Assembly (NCBI GenBank): GCA_965276835.1
Contig: OZ255631.1
Span: 4,030,001 to 4,094,000 of the forward strand
Direction: 5' to 3'
DNA length: 64,000 nt
From: BOG-932 sp965276835
Lineage (GTDB): Bacteria > Pseudomonadota > Alphaproteobacteria > BOG-932 > Roseiterribacteraceae
Shown piece after piece: positions 18,044 through 25,931 of this stretch (position 1 is its first letter; every line of letters begins with the position of its first letter). The notes below the pieces were generated by a model that saw nothing but the letters and a program-made list of their open reading frames with translations, was not told the DNA's origin and did no database searches. A program made the translations under genes and the position numbers.

Positions 18044-19195
18044 ATGGTCGATACCACCGCCTCCATCGAAACCGCACTGCAAGCCGGATGGCCGCGCGCA
18101 ACTGGCATTTTGCCTTACCAGGCGATCAACGCCATGCGGCGGGACGGGGAAATCTACGCCGACACTGACTTACTGCCGGAGCAAGTCCAGCCGGCCAGCG
18201 TTGATCTTCGGCTGGGCCCGGTCGCGTACCGCGTTCGCGCCAGCTTCCTGCCCGGGCCGGATGCGACGGTTATGGAAAAGATCGCGCAGCTGGATGGCTT
18301 GGCGATCGATTTGACCCAAGGCGCGGTTCTCGAGAAAGGCTGCGTCTATGTCGTGCCTCTGGCGGAATCACTGGCGCTCAGCCCGCTGATCGCGGGCTTT
18401 GCCAACCCGAAAAGCTCGACAGGCCGGCTCGACATACTGACGCGTCTGATCACAGATCGCACGGCTGCGTTCGACCGGGTTGAGCGCGGTTATCAGGGTC
18501 CACTTTATGTCGAGATCGCGCCACGCACCTTCAGCGTCGTAGTCCGAACCGGTACGCGGCTCAACCAGCTGCGCTTTCGGCGCGGGTCGCCGCAAGTATC
18601 GTCGAGCGAGCTTCGCCGGTTGCACGACGATCAACAGATCGTCATGGCGCTGGGCAACGAGGAGAAACTGGGTGAGGACGGCATGCTGCGGGTCACCGTC
18701 GATCTCGGCGGTTCTGGTGATGCCAACCTGATCGGGTTTCGCGCCCGCAAGCACACCGACAGGATCGATGTCGACAACATCGCCTTTTACGATCCGCTGG
18801 AGTTCTGGGAGCCGATCCATATCCTTCGCGACCCCCGGATCATCCTCGACCCCAATGATTTCTATATCCTGAAGACACGTGAATCCGTCGGCGTGCCGCC
18901 AGACTATGCCGCCGAAATGATGGCTTATGACACCACGGTCGGCGAATTCCGCGTTCACTATGCCGGCTTCTTCGATCCGGGCTTCGGCTGGGACCAAAAT
19001 GCCGGCGGCAGCCGCGCCGTGCTTGAGGTGCGGTCGCACGAGGTGCCGTTTCTGCTGGAACATGGACAGACGGTCGGTTGGCTGCGCTATGAGCCGATGG
19101 CCGGTCGGCCCGATCGGCTTTACGGGCGGGGCATCGGGTCGAATTATCAGAATCAGGGTCTGAACCTCGCCAAGCAGTTCAAGCCCCTGGCGTGA
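18044..19195 (+). CDS. dcd: 2'-deoxycytidine 5'-triphosphate deaminase, long alphaproteobacterial type
   Basis: A 383-residue protein about twice the length of E. coli Dcd, matching the two-part DCD_N/DCD_C family of Alphaproteobacteria. It supplies dUTP for dTMP synthesis. Motifs seen are QVQPASVDLRLG in the first half, FANPKSSTGRLDILTRLI, and a second half with a similar fold (VRSHEVPFLLEHGQTVGWLRYE). It is 12 bases after hemJ and overlaps the next gene by four bases, so it may be in the haem transcript. Confidence 0.9.
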   Translation: MVDTTASIETALQAGWPRATGILPYQAINAMRRDGEIYADTDLLPEQVQPASVDLRLGPVAYRVRASFLPGPDATVMEKIAQLDGLAIDLTQGAVLEKGCVYVVPLAESLALSPLIAGFANPKSSTGRLDILTRLITDRTAAFDRVERGYQGPLYVEIAPRTFSVVVRTGTRLNQLRFRRGSPQVSSSELRRLHDDQQIVMALGNEEKLGEDGMLRVTVDLGGSGDANLIGFRARKHTDRIDVDNIAFYDPLEFWEPIHILRDPRIILDPNDFYILKTRESVGVPPDYAAEMMAYDTTVGEFRVHYAGFFDPGFGWDQNAGGSRAVLEVRSHEVPFLLEHGQTVGWLRYEPMAGRPDRLYGRGIGSNYQNQGLNLAKQFKPLA

Positions 19196-20106
19196 CCCTC
19201 CATCTCACCGTCTGCCTGTTCGTTGTCTTTTGCGCGAGCCCAGCGTCAGCTGTAACCGTGGCGCATGTCGAAAACGCGACAAAGCCGACGCGCTGCGCCG
19301 AGAGCGACAATGTCTATGTGAAATTCAGCGGCGCCGACGTCAGGCATTTCACGATCGAGGCGACGCATCCGACCTATCTTCGGAAGATCGAAAACGACGA
19401 AAGCGCACCGGATTTCACCAACTGCAACCAGACGCACGATCCCAGCTTCAAGTTCGAACCGCTCGATATCGTGTTGTTCCAGGATGACGCGTACCGGTTG
19501 ATCGGTCATCGCTACCCGACTTTCTGGCGGCGGGAGAATGTGGACTTCCAGGTCGGAGGTACTGTAACCAGCGGTCTCCACCTGGTACAGTTGCTGCGCA
19601 AGACGGGCGGGCGCTGGATCGAACTTTTGGTGCTTTACCCTTCGGACGGCTATTGGCGGATGAAGCCGCTGACGCCCGACGGGATGGCCGAGACGCTTTA
19701 CGGCAGCTCTTTCCTCGTCGGGCCTATTGTCGAGGACGAGCGTCCCTATGTGCCGCTGTCGTCGGTGCAGTTCGACCGGCCAACACTGTCTTTCAAGCTC
19801 GCCTTTCGTACCGGCGAGGGGACGCTGAAGGTCGTCGAGTCCTCGGTGGCGCATACGGTCGTTTCGGTCGATTTACCGACAGCAGTGGGGGCCACGCCAT
19901 GGGCGGCCCTTCGGTCGATGTTCGTTTATCCGACGAAATCCGACACTGCCTTCGTCACAGTCTGGCCGTCCGGCAAGCCGGCTTCGATCGACCGGATACT
20001 CGATTTCAAAGAAGCCGACGCGTTGTCGGTATCATTCTTCCGGCCATACCCCTCGCATCACAATACCAGCGCGCCGGATATGCTGTTCGGCGGCTTCAGG
20101 CCTTAG
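19192..20106 (+). CDS. secreted protein of unknown function, 304 aa
   Basis: The GTG start at 19192 overlaps the dcd stop (GTGA). A signal peptide (LTVCLFVVFCASPASA, residues 5-20) directs it to the periplasm. The mature part looks beta-rich, with several Trp/Tyr-containing segments (YPTFWRRENVDF, YPSDGYWRMKPL) and a few Cys (CAESDN, NCNQ) that could form a disulphide. I recognise no family. Its last 11 bases overlap the 3' end of convergent pyrF. Confidence 0.75.
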   Translation: MTLHLTVCLFVVFCASPASAVTVAHVENATKPTRCAESDNVYVKFSGADVRHFTIEATHPTYLRKIENDESAPDFTNCNQTHDPSFKFEPLDIVLFQDDAYRLIGHRYPTFWRRENVDFQVGGTVTSGLHLVQLLRKTGGRWIELLVLYPSDGYWRMKPLTPDGMAETLYGSSFLVGPIVEDERPYVPLSSVQFDRPTLSFKLAFRTGEGTLKVVESSVAHTVVSVDLPTAVGATPWAALRSMFVYPTKSDTAFVTVWPSGKPASIDRILDFKEADALSVSFFRPYPSHHNTSAPDMLFGGFRP

Positions 20107-20947
20107 CCCGAAGCGCCTGTTCGCAGTGCCGCTCTATCGCTTCCGTTAGTGCCGCGACAGATGGGCCCTTACCCAAAATCCCGCGCGATACCGCCGGTAC
20201 CGCCCGCTGGGCAGCCGGGCCGAAGTTGCGGGCCAAATCGTCGAACGTCGCGCCCTGCGCACCGATGCCGGGCGCAAGCAAAAGAGCGTTCGGCAGATGG
20301 GCCAAGGTTTCGGTCGCAGCACCTTCCAGCGTCGCGCCCATGACCGCGCCGACCGGCCCGACGCCATCACCCACGGACCTATTATAGGCGGTGATGTCGT
20401 CGGCCAACGACGTTGCGACGGATCGTCCGTCCGCCAGCTTCGCGTCCTGCAGCACTCGCCCCTCCGGGTTCGACGACCGAACCACCACGAATACGCCGCA
20501 ACCGCGCGCAACCGCCTTGTCCAGTAGGGGCTTAAGCGAGCCGAACCCCATATAGGCGGTGGCGGTCATCGCGTCGCCGCCGAACGGGCTGTCCGGCCCA
20601 ATCGTCGCGTCGGCATAGGCGTCCAGCGTGTGCCCGATGTCGCCACGCTTCACGTCGATCAGTGCCAGCGCGCCATGCGCCTGAACATTGCGGACCAGCC
20701 GCGCCAGCTGCTGCATCCCGTCCGGGCCGAATTGTTCGAAGAACGCTGCTTGAGGTTTAACGATGGCGATCCGTTCGCCCATCGCCTCGACCATGATATC
20801 GCAGAACGCGCCGACGCCGGCCGCGCTGGCGGGTAAGCCCCATTGCGCCAGAAGCTCGGTCGACGGATCGATGCCGACGCAAAGTGGCGACCTATTGGCG
20901 GCCAGGTCCAGGAGGCGTTCGGCGAAGCTCGGCATGTCACGGCTCAT
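20096..20947 (-). CDS. pyrF: orotidine 5'-phosphate decarboxylase, type 2
   Basis: A 283-residue TIM-barrel enzyme for the last step of UMP synthesis. The catalytic Lys-Asp motif is ALIDVKRGDIGHT, followed by LDAYADATIG, and the phosphate region GIGAQGAT. The length and the SPLCVGIDPSTELLAQWGL start mark the type 2 (mycobacterial-like) subfamily, not the shorter E. coli type. It is convergent with the preceding gene and divergent from rho. Confidence 0.94.
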   Translation of the reverse strand: MSRDMPSFAERLLDLAANRSPLCVGIDPSTELLAQWGLPASAAGVGAFCDIMVEAMGERIAIVKPQAAFFEQFGPDGMQQLARLVRNVQAHGALALIDVKRGDIGHTLDAYADATIGPDSPFGGDAMTATAYMGFGSLKPLLDKAVARGCGVFVVVRSSNPEGRVLQDAKLADGRSVATSLADDITAYNRSVGDGVGPVGAVMGATLEGAATETLAHLPNALLLAPGIGAQGATFDDLARNFGPAAQRAVPAVSRGILGKGPSVAALTEAIERHCEQALRAKA

Positions 20948-21190
20948 CGGTTCGGGGCGTTTCTGATGGATAATCTGTTCTGGGTTGCAAATAAACTGGC
21001 GGGCTGGATTGACATCGGGAACCGCGAGACATAATTGTGGTTCAGTAAGCGTATCGTCGGCTGATTATATCGCACGATTCGTACTGAATGCGCCCCCGTC
21101 TGGTCGGCGTATAACTTTCCCACCTAATCGTTTGCGCCCTCGCCCTTACTCCATCCAGGGCTCGCGCCAAACATCCCTATCAAGGCATCA
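20948..21190 (+). promoter_or_regulatory. rho leader with C-rich, G-poor tract
   Basis: The 243 bases before rho include a -35 TTGACA (21009-21014) with a CATAAT -10 candidate (21030-21035, short 15-base spacer). The last 70 bases before the start codon (21121-21190) contain 29 C and 11 G, with few stable hairpins. Such C-over-G tracts are rut-like. Rho is known to terminate within its own leader in other bacteria, so autoregulation is a reasonable inference. Confidence 0.5.
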
Positions 21191-22447
21191 ATGGATCTCG
21201 CTGAATTAAAGAAAAAGTCTCCCGCGGAACTACTCGCGTTCGCCGAGGAGCTGCAGATCGAGAATATAGGCTCGCTGCGCAAACAGGATATGATGTTCAC
21301 CATCCTGAAGACGCTGGCCGAGAACGACGTGCCGATCTTTGGATCGGGCGTCCTCGAGGTGCTGCAGGACGGCTTCGGTTTCCTCCGCTCGCCGGAAGAG
21401 AATTACCTTGCCGGTCCCGATGACATCTATGTCTCGCCCAGCCAGGTGCGCCGCTTCGGCCTGCGCACCGGCGACACGGTCGAAGGGCAGATTCGCTCCC
21501 CCAAGGACGGCGAGCGCTACTTCGCATTGCTCAAGGTCAACACGATCAATTTCGAAGATCCCGATGCGGTTCGCCATCGGATCAATTTCGATAACCTGAC
21601 TCCGCTTTATCCCGAGCGGAAGTTCACACTTGAGATCGATGATCCGACCCGTAAGGACATGACCCTGCGTGTTTGGGACCTGGTGGCACCGATCGGCATG
21701 GGACAGCGCGCCCTGATCGTCGCGCAGCCCCGTACCGGCAAGACAGTGATGCTGCAGAATGTGGCAGCCGCCATCGCCGCCAATCATCCCGACGCCTATC
21801 TGATCGTTTTGCTGATCGATGAGCGCCCCGAGGAAGTGACCGACATGGCGCGTTCGGTGAAGGGTGAAGTCGTCTCCTCCACCTTCGACGAACCGGCGAC
21901 GCGTCACGTCCAAGTCGCCGAAATGGTGATCGAAAAGGCCAAACGCCTGGTGGAGCACAAGCGCGATGTCGTCATCCTTCTGGATTCGATTACGCGTCTG
22001 GCTCGTGCCTACAACACCGTCGTGCCGTCGTCCGGCAAGGTGCTGACCGGCGGCGTGGACGCCAACGCGTTGCAACGCCCCAAACGCTTCTTCGGCGCGG
22101 CCCGCAATATCGAACAGGGTGGCAGCCTGACCATCATCGCCACCGCGCTGATCGACACCGGCAGCCGGATGGACGAAGTCATCTTCGAAGAGTTCAAGGG
22201 CACCGGTAACTCGGAAATCGTGCTCGACCGCAAGCTGGCGGACAAGCGGACTTTCCCGGCGATCGACATCGCCAAATCCGGCACCCGCAAGGAAGAGCTG
22301 CTGGTCGAAAAGGGCACGCTGTCGAAGATGTGGGTCCTGCGCCGCATCCTCAATCCGATGGGTACGGCCGACGCGGTCGAATTCATCCTCGACAAGCTGA
22401 AGCACACCAAGAACAACGCCGACTTCTTCCAGTCGATGAACCAGTAG
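21191..22447 (+). CDS. rho: transcription termination factor Rho
   Basis: A 418-residue hexameric RNA helicase that ends transcription. The N-terminal helix bundle MDLAELKKKSPAELLAFAEEL, the cold-shock RNA-binding domain (EVLQDGFGFLRS, DDIYVSPSQVRRFGLRTGD), the Walker A loop PRTGKTVMLQ, LLIDERPEEVTDM and the Q-loop/R-loop (PSSGKVLTGGVDANALQRPKRFFGAARN) are all intact. It has no large N-terminal insertion. It is a usual member of the oriC-right cluster, and an intrinsic terminator follows. Confidence 0.98.
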   Translation: MDLAELKKKSPAELLAFAEELQIENIGSLRKQDMMFTILKTLAENDVPIFGSGVLEVLQDGFGFLRSPEENYLAGPDDIYVSPSQVRRFGLRTGDTVEGQIRSPKDGERYFALLKVNTINFEDPDAVRHRINFDNLTPLYPERKFTLEIDDPTRKDMTLRVWDLVAPIGMGQRALIVAQPRTGKTVMLQNVAAAIAANHPDAYLIVLLIDERPEEVTDMARSVKGEVVSSTFDEPATRHVQVAEMVIEKAKRLVEHKRDVVILLDSITRLARAYNTVVPSSGKVLTGGVDANALQRPKRFFGAARNIEQGGSLTIIATALIDTGSRMDEVIFEEFKGTGNSEIVLDRKLADKRTFPAIDIAKSGTRKEELLVEKGTLSKMWVLRRILNPMGTADAVEFILDKLKHTKNNADFFQSMNQ

Positions 22448-22451
22448 CCAA

Positions 22452-22495
22452 GGCCGGCGGCCCTCCGCGAAGATGCGGAAGATCGCCGGCCTTTC
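22452..22495 (+). terminator. terminator after rho
   Basis: GGCCGGCG (22452-22459) pairs with CGCCGGCC (22484-22491) with smaller pairing in the loop (CTCCGC and GCGGA), followed by a short T-rich stretch. It lies 4 bases after the rho stop. Confidence 0.7.
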
Positions 22496-22506
22496 CTGTC
22501 TAAATA

Positions 22507-22564
22507 CAACATATATTATTGGTATATCTGACATATTGACTGAATTTTATATGTTGATTAGCTT
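22507..22564 (+). promoter_or_regulatory. promoter/operator region of the YeiH-type gene
   Basis: A markedly AT-rich section holds a perfect inverted repeat, CAACATATA (22507-22515) and TATATGTTG (22548-22556), spanning a -35 candidate TTGACT (22536-22541). The -10 (TAGCTT, 17 bases on) is weak. The layout suggests a repressor dimer or tetramer bound over the promoter. YeiH relatives are often controlled by LysR or ArsR-type sulphur regulators, but no regulator gene is adjacent here. Confidence 0.45.
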
Positions 22565-22603
22565 GCGGGCTCGACGGCGATAAAAGCTTCAGGGAGTCCG
22601 GAA

Positions 22604-23989
22604 ATGAGCGCAATCGATGCGGGCGCGCCGCCTCGTAGGGGTGGCTGGAGCGACCTCTGGCTCAAGGAAGACTGGTGGGCGATCTGGATCGGATTGGGCA
22701 TCGTGCTCATTGCCTATGCCCTGTTCGCCGGCGGCGACAACTTGAAGTGGGTTGCCGTTACGCCCGCCAAATGGTCGAATTTCGATCAGCTCTGGGCACA
22801 TTTCGGGGCAAACGGCATTCGCTATCTGGTCCAGTTTGCGCTTTGGCTGATGATCCTCGGGGGCGGCGCCAAAATTCTCGGACACCGCCTTTCCGCCTTC
22901 ATTCCAGCTTTTGTCTTCCTCTATGCCCTGGGTCTGGTCATCTTCACAATCGGGCAGTGGGACCAGGCCAACAAATATAACCTTGAGCCACCGCTGGTCG
23001 CATTGCTGGTCGGGATGCTGATTTCCAATCTGGCGGGTCTGCCGCGTAGCTTCGATGCCGGATTCCGGGTCGAATTTTACGTCAAGATCGGCATTGTCCT
23101 GCTTGGTGCGACTTTACCGCTTACGCTGATCGCCTGGGCAGGGCCGGTCGCGATCCTGCAAGCCTCGATCGTGTCAATCGCCACCTTCCTGGTCATCTTC
23201 TGGACTGGGCGTTTCCTGGGCCTGGATCGACGATTGTGCGCTACGCTGGGCGCCGGGGGCGCGGTGTGCGGTGTTTCCGCTGCCATCGCTATCGCGGGCG
23301 CCGTCGGGGCGAAGAAGGAAGATGCGCCGATTGCCATCACGACGGTCATCTTGTGGGCGATCGTGATGATCTTTGTGCTGCCCCTCGTCTCCCGCGCGCT
23401 CGGTTTACCGACGGGCATCGCCGGTGCATGGATTGGCACATCCGAATTTGCCGACGCCGCCGGCCTGGCGGCGGCGCAGTCCTACGGCAATCTGGCGGGC
23501 CAGGTGCCCGGCATCGCCGGCACCAGCGACCAGGCGGTTTTCGCCTTCACCTTGATGAAGGTCGTCGGCCGCGACGTTTGGATCGGCATCTGGGCCTTTG
23601 TGCTGGCCGTGATCGCGACCACCCGGTGGGAAGCGACCGGCGCGGATCAACGCCCGGCCGCGTCGCAAATCTGGTCGCGCTTTCCGAAATTCGTCATCGG
23701 CTTCGTGATCGCGTCTGCGCTTATCACCTGGGCGACCAGCGCATACAGCTTGGCGGACTACAATAAATCAGTCGTTCCGGTCCTGGTCGGGCCGATCAAG
23801 GATTTGCGCAGCTGGGCCTTCATCTTCTGCTTTCTCAGCATCGGCCTTACCACCCGGTTCCGCGAATTGGCCAGCGCGGGCCGCAAGCCCTTCCTGGCGT
23901 TCAGCACCGGCGTAATCGTGAATGTCATCCTGGGTTTTATCCTGTCAGCCTATGTCTTCGCGTCTCACTGGCAGAATCTGACGCGATGA
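22604..23989 (+). CDS. YeiH family putative exporter
   Basis: A 461-residue inner-membrane protein with about ten to eleven hydrophobic helices. The family core (UPF0324) is seen in LEPPLVALLVGMLISN, KIGIVLLGATLPL, TLGAGGAVCGVSAAIA and GTSEFADAAGLAAA. The family is annotated as putative sulphate exporters; transport substrate here is unproven. An extra N-terminal segment with two helices (about 20-110) precedes the core. Start ATG 22604 has AGGGAG upstream. It is translationally coupled to a small Cys-rich protein. Confidence 0.9.
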   Translation: MSAIDAGAPPRRGGWSDLWLKEDWWAIWIGLGIVLIAYALFAGGDNLKWVAVTPAKWSNFDQLWAHFGANGIRYLVQFALWLMILGGGAKILGHRLSAFIPAFVFLYALGLVIFTIGQWDQANKYNLEPPLVALLVGMLISNLAGLPRSFDAGFRVEFYVKIGIVLLGATLPLTLIAWAGPVAILQASIVSIATFLVIFWTGRFLGLDRRLCATLGAGGAVCGVSAAIAIAGAVGAKKEDAPIAITTVILWAIVMIFVLPLVSRALGLPTGIAGAWIGTSEFADAAGLAAAQSYGNLAGQVPGIAGTSDQAVFAFTLMKVVGRDVWIGIWAFVLAVIATTRWEATGADQRPAASQIWSRFPKFVIGFVIASALITWATSAYSLADYNKSVVPVLVGPIKDLRSWAFIFCFLSIGLTTRFRELASAGRKPFLAFSTGVIVNVILGFILSAYVFASHWQNLTR

Positions 23990-24207
23990 TATTCCGCCCC
24001 ACTCATAAGGAAACCAGCAACCGGTGCGGGGACTGCGCCCATTTCCGCAACGACCCGGCCCACCTGGAATCAAGCTTTCCCGGCCTGACGAGTTTCAGTT
24101 CAGGCTATGCCTCGTTTTGCGCCGATGACGGGCTCTGCGCGCGTCACGACCGGTATCTGGCGGCGAGCGCGACTTGTGCCGAATTCGCCGCGCGCGGTGC
24201 CGCTTAA
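23986..24207 (+). CDS. small Cys-rich protein, 73 aa
   Basis: The ATG overlaps the stop of the YeiH-type gene (ATGA). The protein has five Cys: a CGDC pair at 14 and 17, then Cys45, Cys51 and Cys64, with conserved-looking spacing and aromatic residues (CAHFRNDP, SGYASFCADDGLCARHDRYL). This could bind a metal or an iron-sulphur cluster. No signal peptide is seen, so it is probably cytoplasmic. Its partner role with the transporter is inference; I do not recognise a named family. Confidence 0.75.
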   Translation: MIFRPTHKETSNRCGDCAHFRNDPAHLESSFPGLTSFSSGYASFCADDGLCARHDRYLAASATCAEFAARGAA

Positions 24208-25181
24208 GGGATCAGAATGACGCTGCCGGTTACCGCCCGGCTCTCGATCGCGCGGTGCGCCTCGGCGGCTTCGGCCAGTGGGAAGATCTTGGCAATGTTC
24301 GCCTTGACCGCGCCGCGATGGACGACGTCGAATAGAGCGGCCGCAGACTCCGTCAAATCCTTGCGGGTCGCCGTGTGATCGCGCAGCGTCGGCCGGGTCA
24401 GAAACAAGGATCCGCGATCGGTCAGGCGTGAGATTGCGAGGGGCGGCACCGCGCCCGATGCGTTGCCGAACGAAACCATCAGGCCACGTGTCTGCAAGCT
24501 CTCCAGCGAGCCATCGAATGTCGCCGCGCCGACCCCGTCATAGACCACGCGAACACCGGCGCCATCGGTGAAATCGCGAACTTTCTTCGGCCAGCCGGGG
24601 TCATCGGTAACGACGGTCTTTTCCGCGCCATTGGCTTCAGCGACCGGAACCTTGCGCGCGCTGCCCACCGATCCGATGACATGCGCGCCCAGGAAGTTGC
24701 CCCATTGGCACAGCAGGCCGCCAGTCGCCCCGGCCGCCGCATGCACGAGGATCCAGTCGCCCTTCTGAACCGCATAGGTACGGTGCAGCAAATATTCCGC
24801 TGTCATGCCTTTCAGCAGCAGCGACACTGCCGTTCGGTCGTCGATCCAGTCCGGCAGCAAGACCACCTTTTCGGCAGGAAAGAGGCGCGTCCCCACATAA
24901 GCGCCGATCGGTCCGCCGGCATAGGCGACGCGGTCGCCGACGTGCACGTCCTGAACGCCTTCGCCGATGGCCTCGACCACGCCGGCCGCCTCCTGGCCCG
25001 CTGTGAACGGCAGAGGGTTCTGGTAAAGTCCGGTCCGAAAATAGGTGTCGATGAAGTTGACGCCGATGGCGGTCTGGCGGATGCGCAACTGACCCGCCCC
25101 GGGATCGCCGACCTCGATTTCTTCAATCCGCAGGACCTCCGGACCGCCGGTTTCGTGGACGCGGATCGCCGGGACCTTCAT
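24204..25181 (-). CDS. NADPH:quinone oxidoreductase, zinc-independent MDR
   Basis: A 325-residue medium-chain dehydrogenase/reductase of the quinone-oxidoreductase type. It reduces quinones with NADPH in the cytoplasm. Signs: IRVHETGGPEVLRIEE start, GVNFIDTYFRTGLY, AGQEAAGVVEAIGEGV, and the cofactor loop VHAAAGATGGLLCQWG. The zinc-binding Cys/His set of alcohol dehydrogenases is absent. It lies 3 bases after the dienelactone hydrolase gene and overlaps the convergent Cys-rich gene by four bases. Confidence 0.94.
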   Translation of the reverse strand: MKVPAIRVHETGGPEVLRIEEIEVGDPGAGQLRIRQTAIGVNFIDTYFRTGLYQNPLPFTAGQEAAGVVEAIGEGVQDVHVGDRVAYAGGPIGAYVGTRLFPAEKVVLLPDWIDDRTAVSLLLKGMTAEYLLHRTYAVQKGDWILVHAAAGATGGLLCQWGNFLGAHVIGSVGSARKVPVAEANGAEKTVVTDDPGWPKKVRDFTDGAGVRVVYDGVGAATFDGSLESLQTRGLMVSFGNASGAVPPLAISRLTDRGSLFLTRPTLRDHTATRKDLTESAAALFDVVHRGAVKANIAKIFPLAEAAEAHRAIESRAVTGSVILIP

Positions 25182-25184
25182 GGC

Positions 25185-25886
25185 TCAGCCTTTCAGGTTC
25201 TTGGCGAAGAAATCGGCGGTGCGCCGGTCAGCCAATTCCGCGGCCTTGCGTTCGTAATGTTCGCCGCCTTTACGGGCAAAGGCGTGATCGACGCCGGTAT
25301 AGGTTTCGACGGTTGCATGAACGATGGGCGCCAGACCTTCGCGGATTTGCTTCTGCGCCTCGGGCGAGGAGAACCCGTCTTTCTCGGCCGCGTGGAGCAG
25401 TAGCGGCTTGGTGATCGCGCCGGCCTCGCCAATGCTGCCCTCGATGCCGACGCCGTAATAGCCGACCGACGCGTCCGTGTCGGACCGGGTCGACATCAGA
25501 TAAGCCAGCTTCCCACCCAGGCAGTAGCCGACGTCGCCTACCTTGTTGGTCACGCGCGGGTGATCGCGCAGCCAGCCCAAGGTCGCGATCAAATCTTCCA
25601 CGCCCTTGGTTTCGCTGAATCCCTGGAAGAACTCCATCGCTCGAGCCCAGCCTTCCTTAGTCGTGGAATCCAACTGCACGCCAGGTTCTTGCCGCCAGAA
25701 CAGGTCGGGAGCGATCGCAATATAGCCGTCGCGCGCATACGCGTCGCAGATCGCGCGGACATTGGCGTTAACGCCGAATATCTCCTGGATCACGATCATG
25801 CCCGGAGCTTTCGCCGTGCCTCCCGGTTCGGCCAGATAGGCGCTGAACTGGCCGCCGTTCGCGGCATCGATCAGGACATCGGTCAT
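25185..25886 (-). CDS. dienelactone hydrolase family protein
   Basis: A 233-residue alpha/beta hydrolase. The triad is visible: Cys122 in VGYCLGGKLA, Asp170 in AEKDGFSS, His201 in GVDHAFARK; Glu36 in QEIFGVN is the family's assisting Glu. The type enzyme opens dienelactone in chlorocatechol breakdown, but most chromosomal members act on other esters or lactones. No aromatic degradation genes are nearby, so the substrate is open. It is 3 bases ahead of the quinone oxidoreductase gene. Confidence 0.93.
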   Translation of the reverse strand: MTDVLIDAANGGQFSAYLAEPGGTAKAPGMIVIQEIFGVNANVRAICDAYARDGYIAIAPDLFWRQEPGVQLDSTTKEGWARAMEFFQGFSETKGVEDLIATLGWLRDHPRVTNKVGDVGYCLGGKLAYLMSTRSDTDASVGYYGVGIEGSIGEAGAITKPLLLHAAEKDGFSSPEAQKQIREGLAPIVHATVETYTGVDHAFARKGGEHYERKAAELADRRTADFFAKNLKG

Positions 25887-25931
25887 CGGTCTATCCCATT
25901 CAGCTAACGAAAAGGCGGCACTTTTCCGCGT

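Noticed and set aside
21230..22534. 434-codon open frame antisense to rho
   Set aside because: A shadow of the rho codons. No ribosome site or recognisable protein features.
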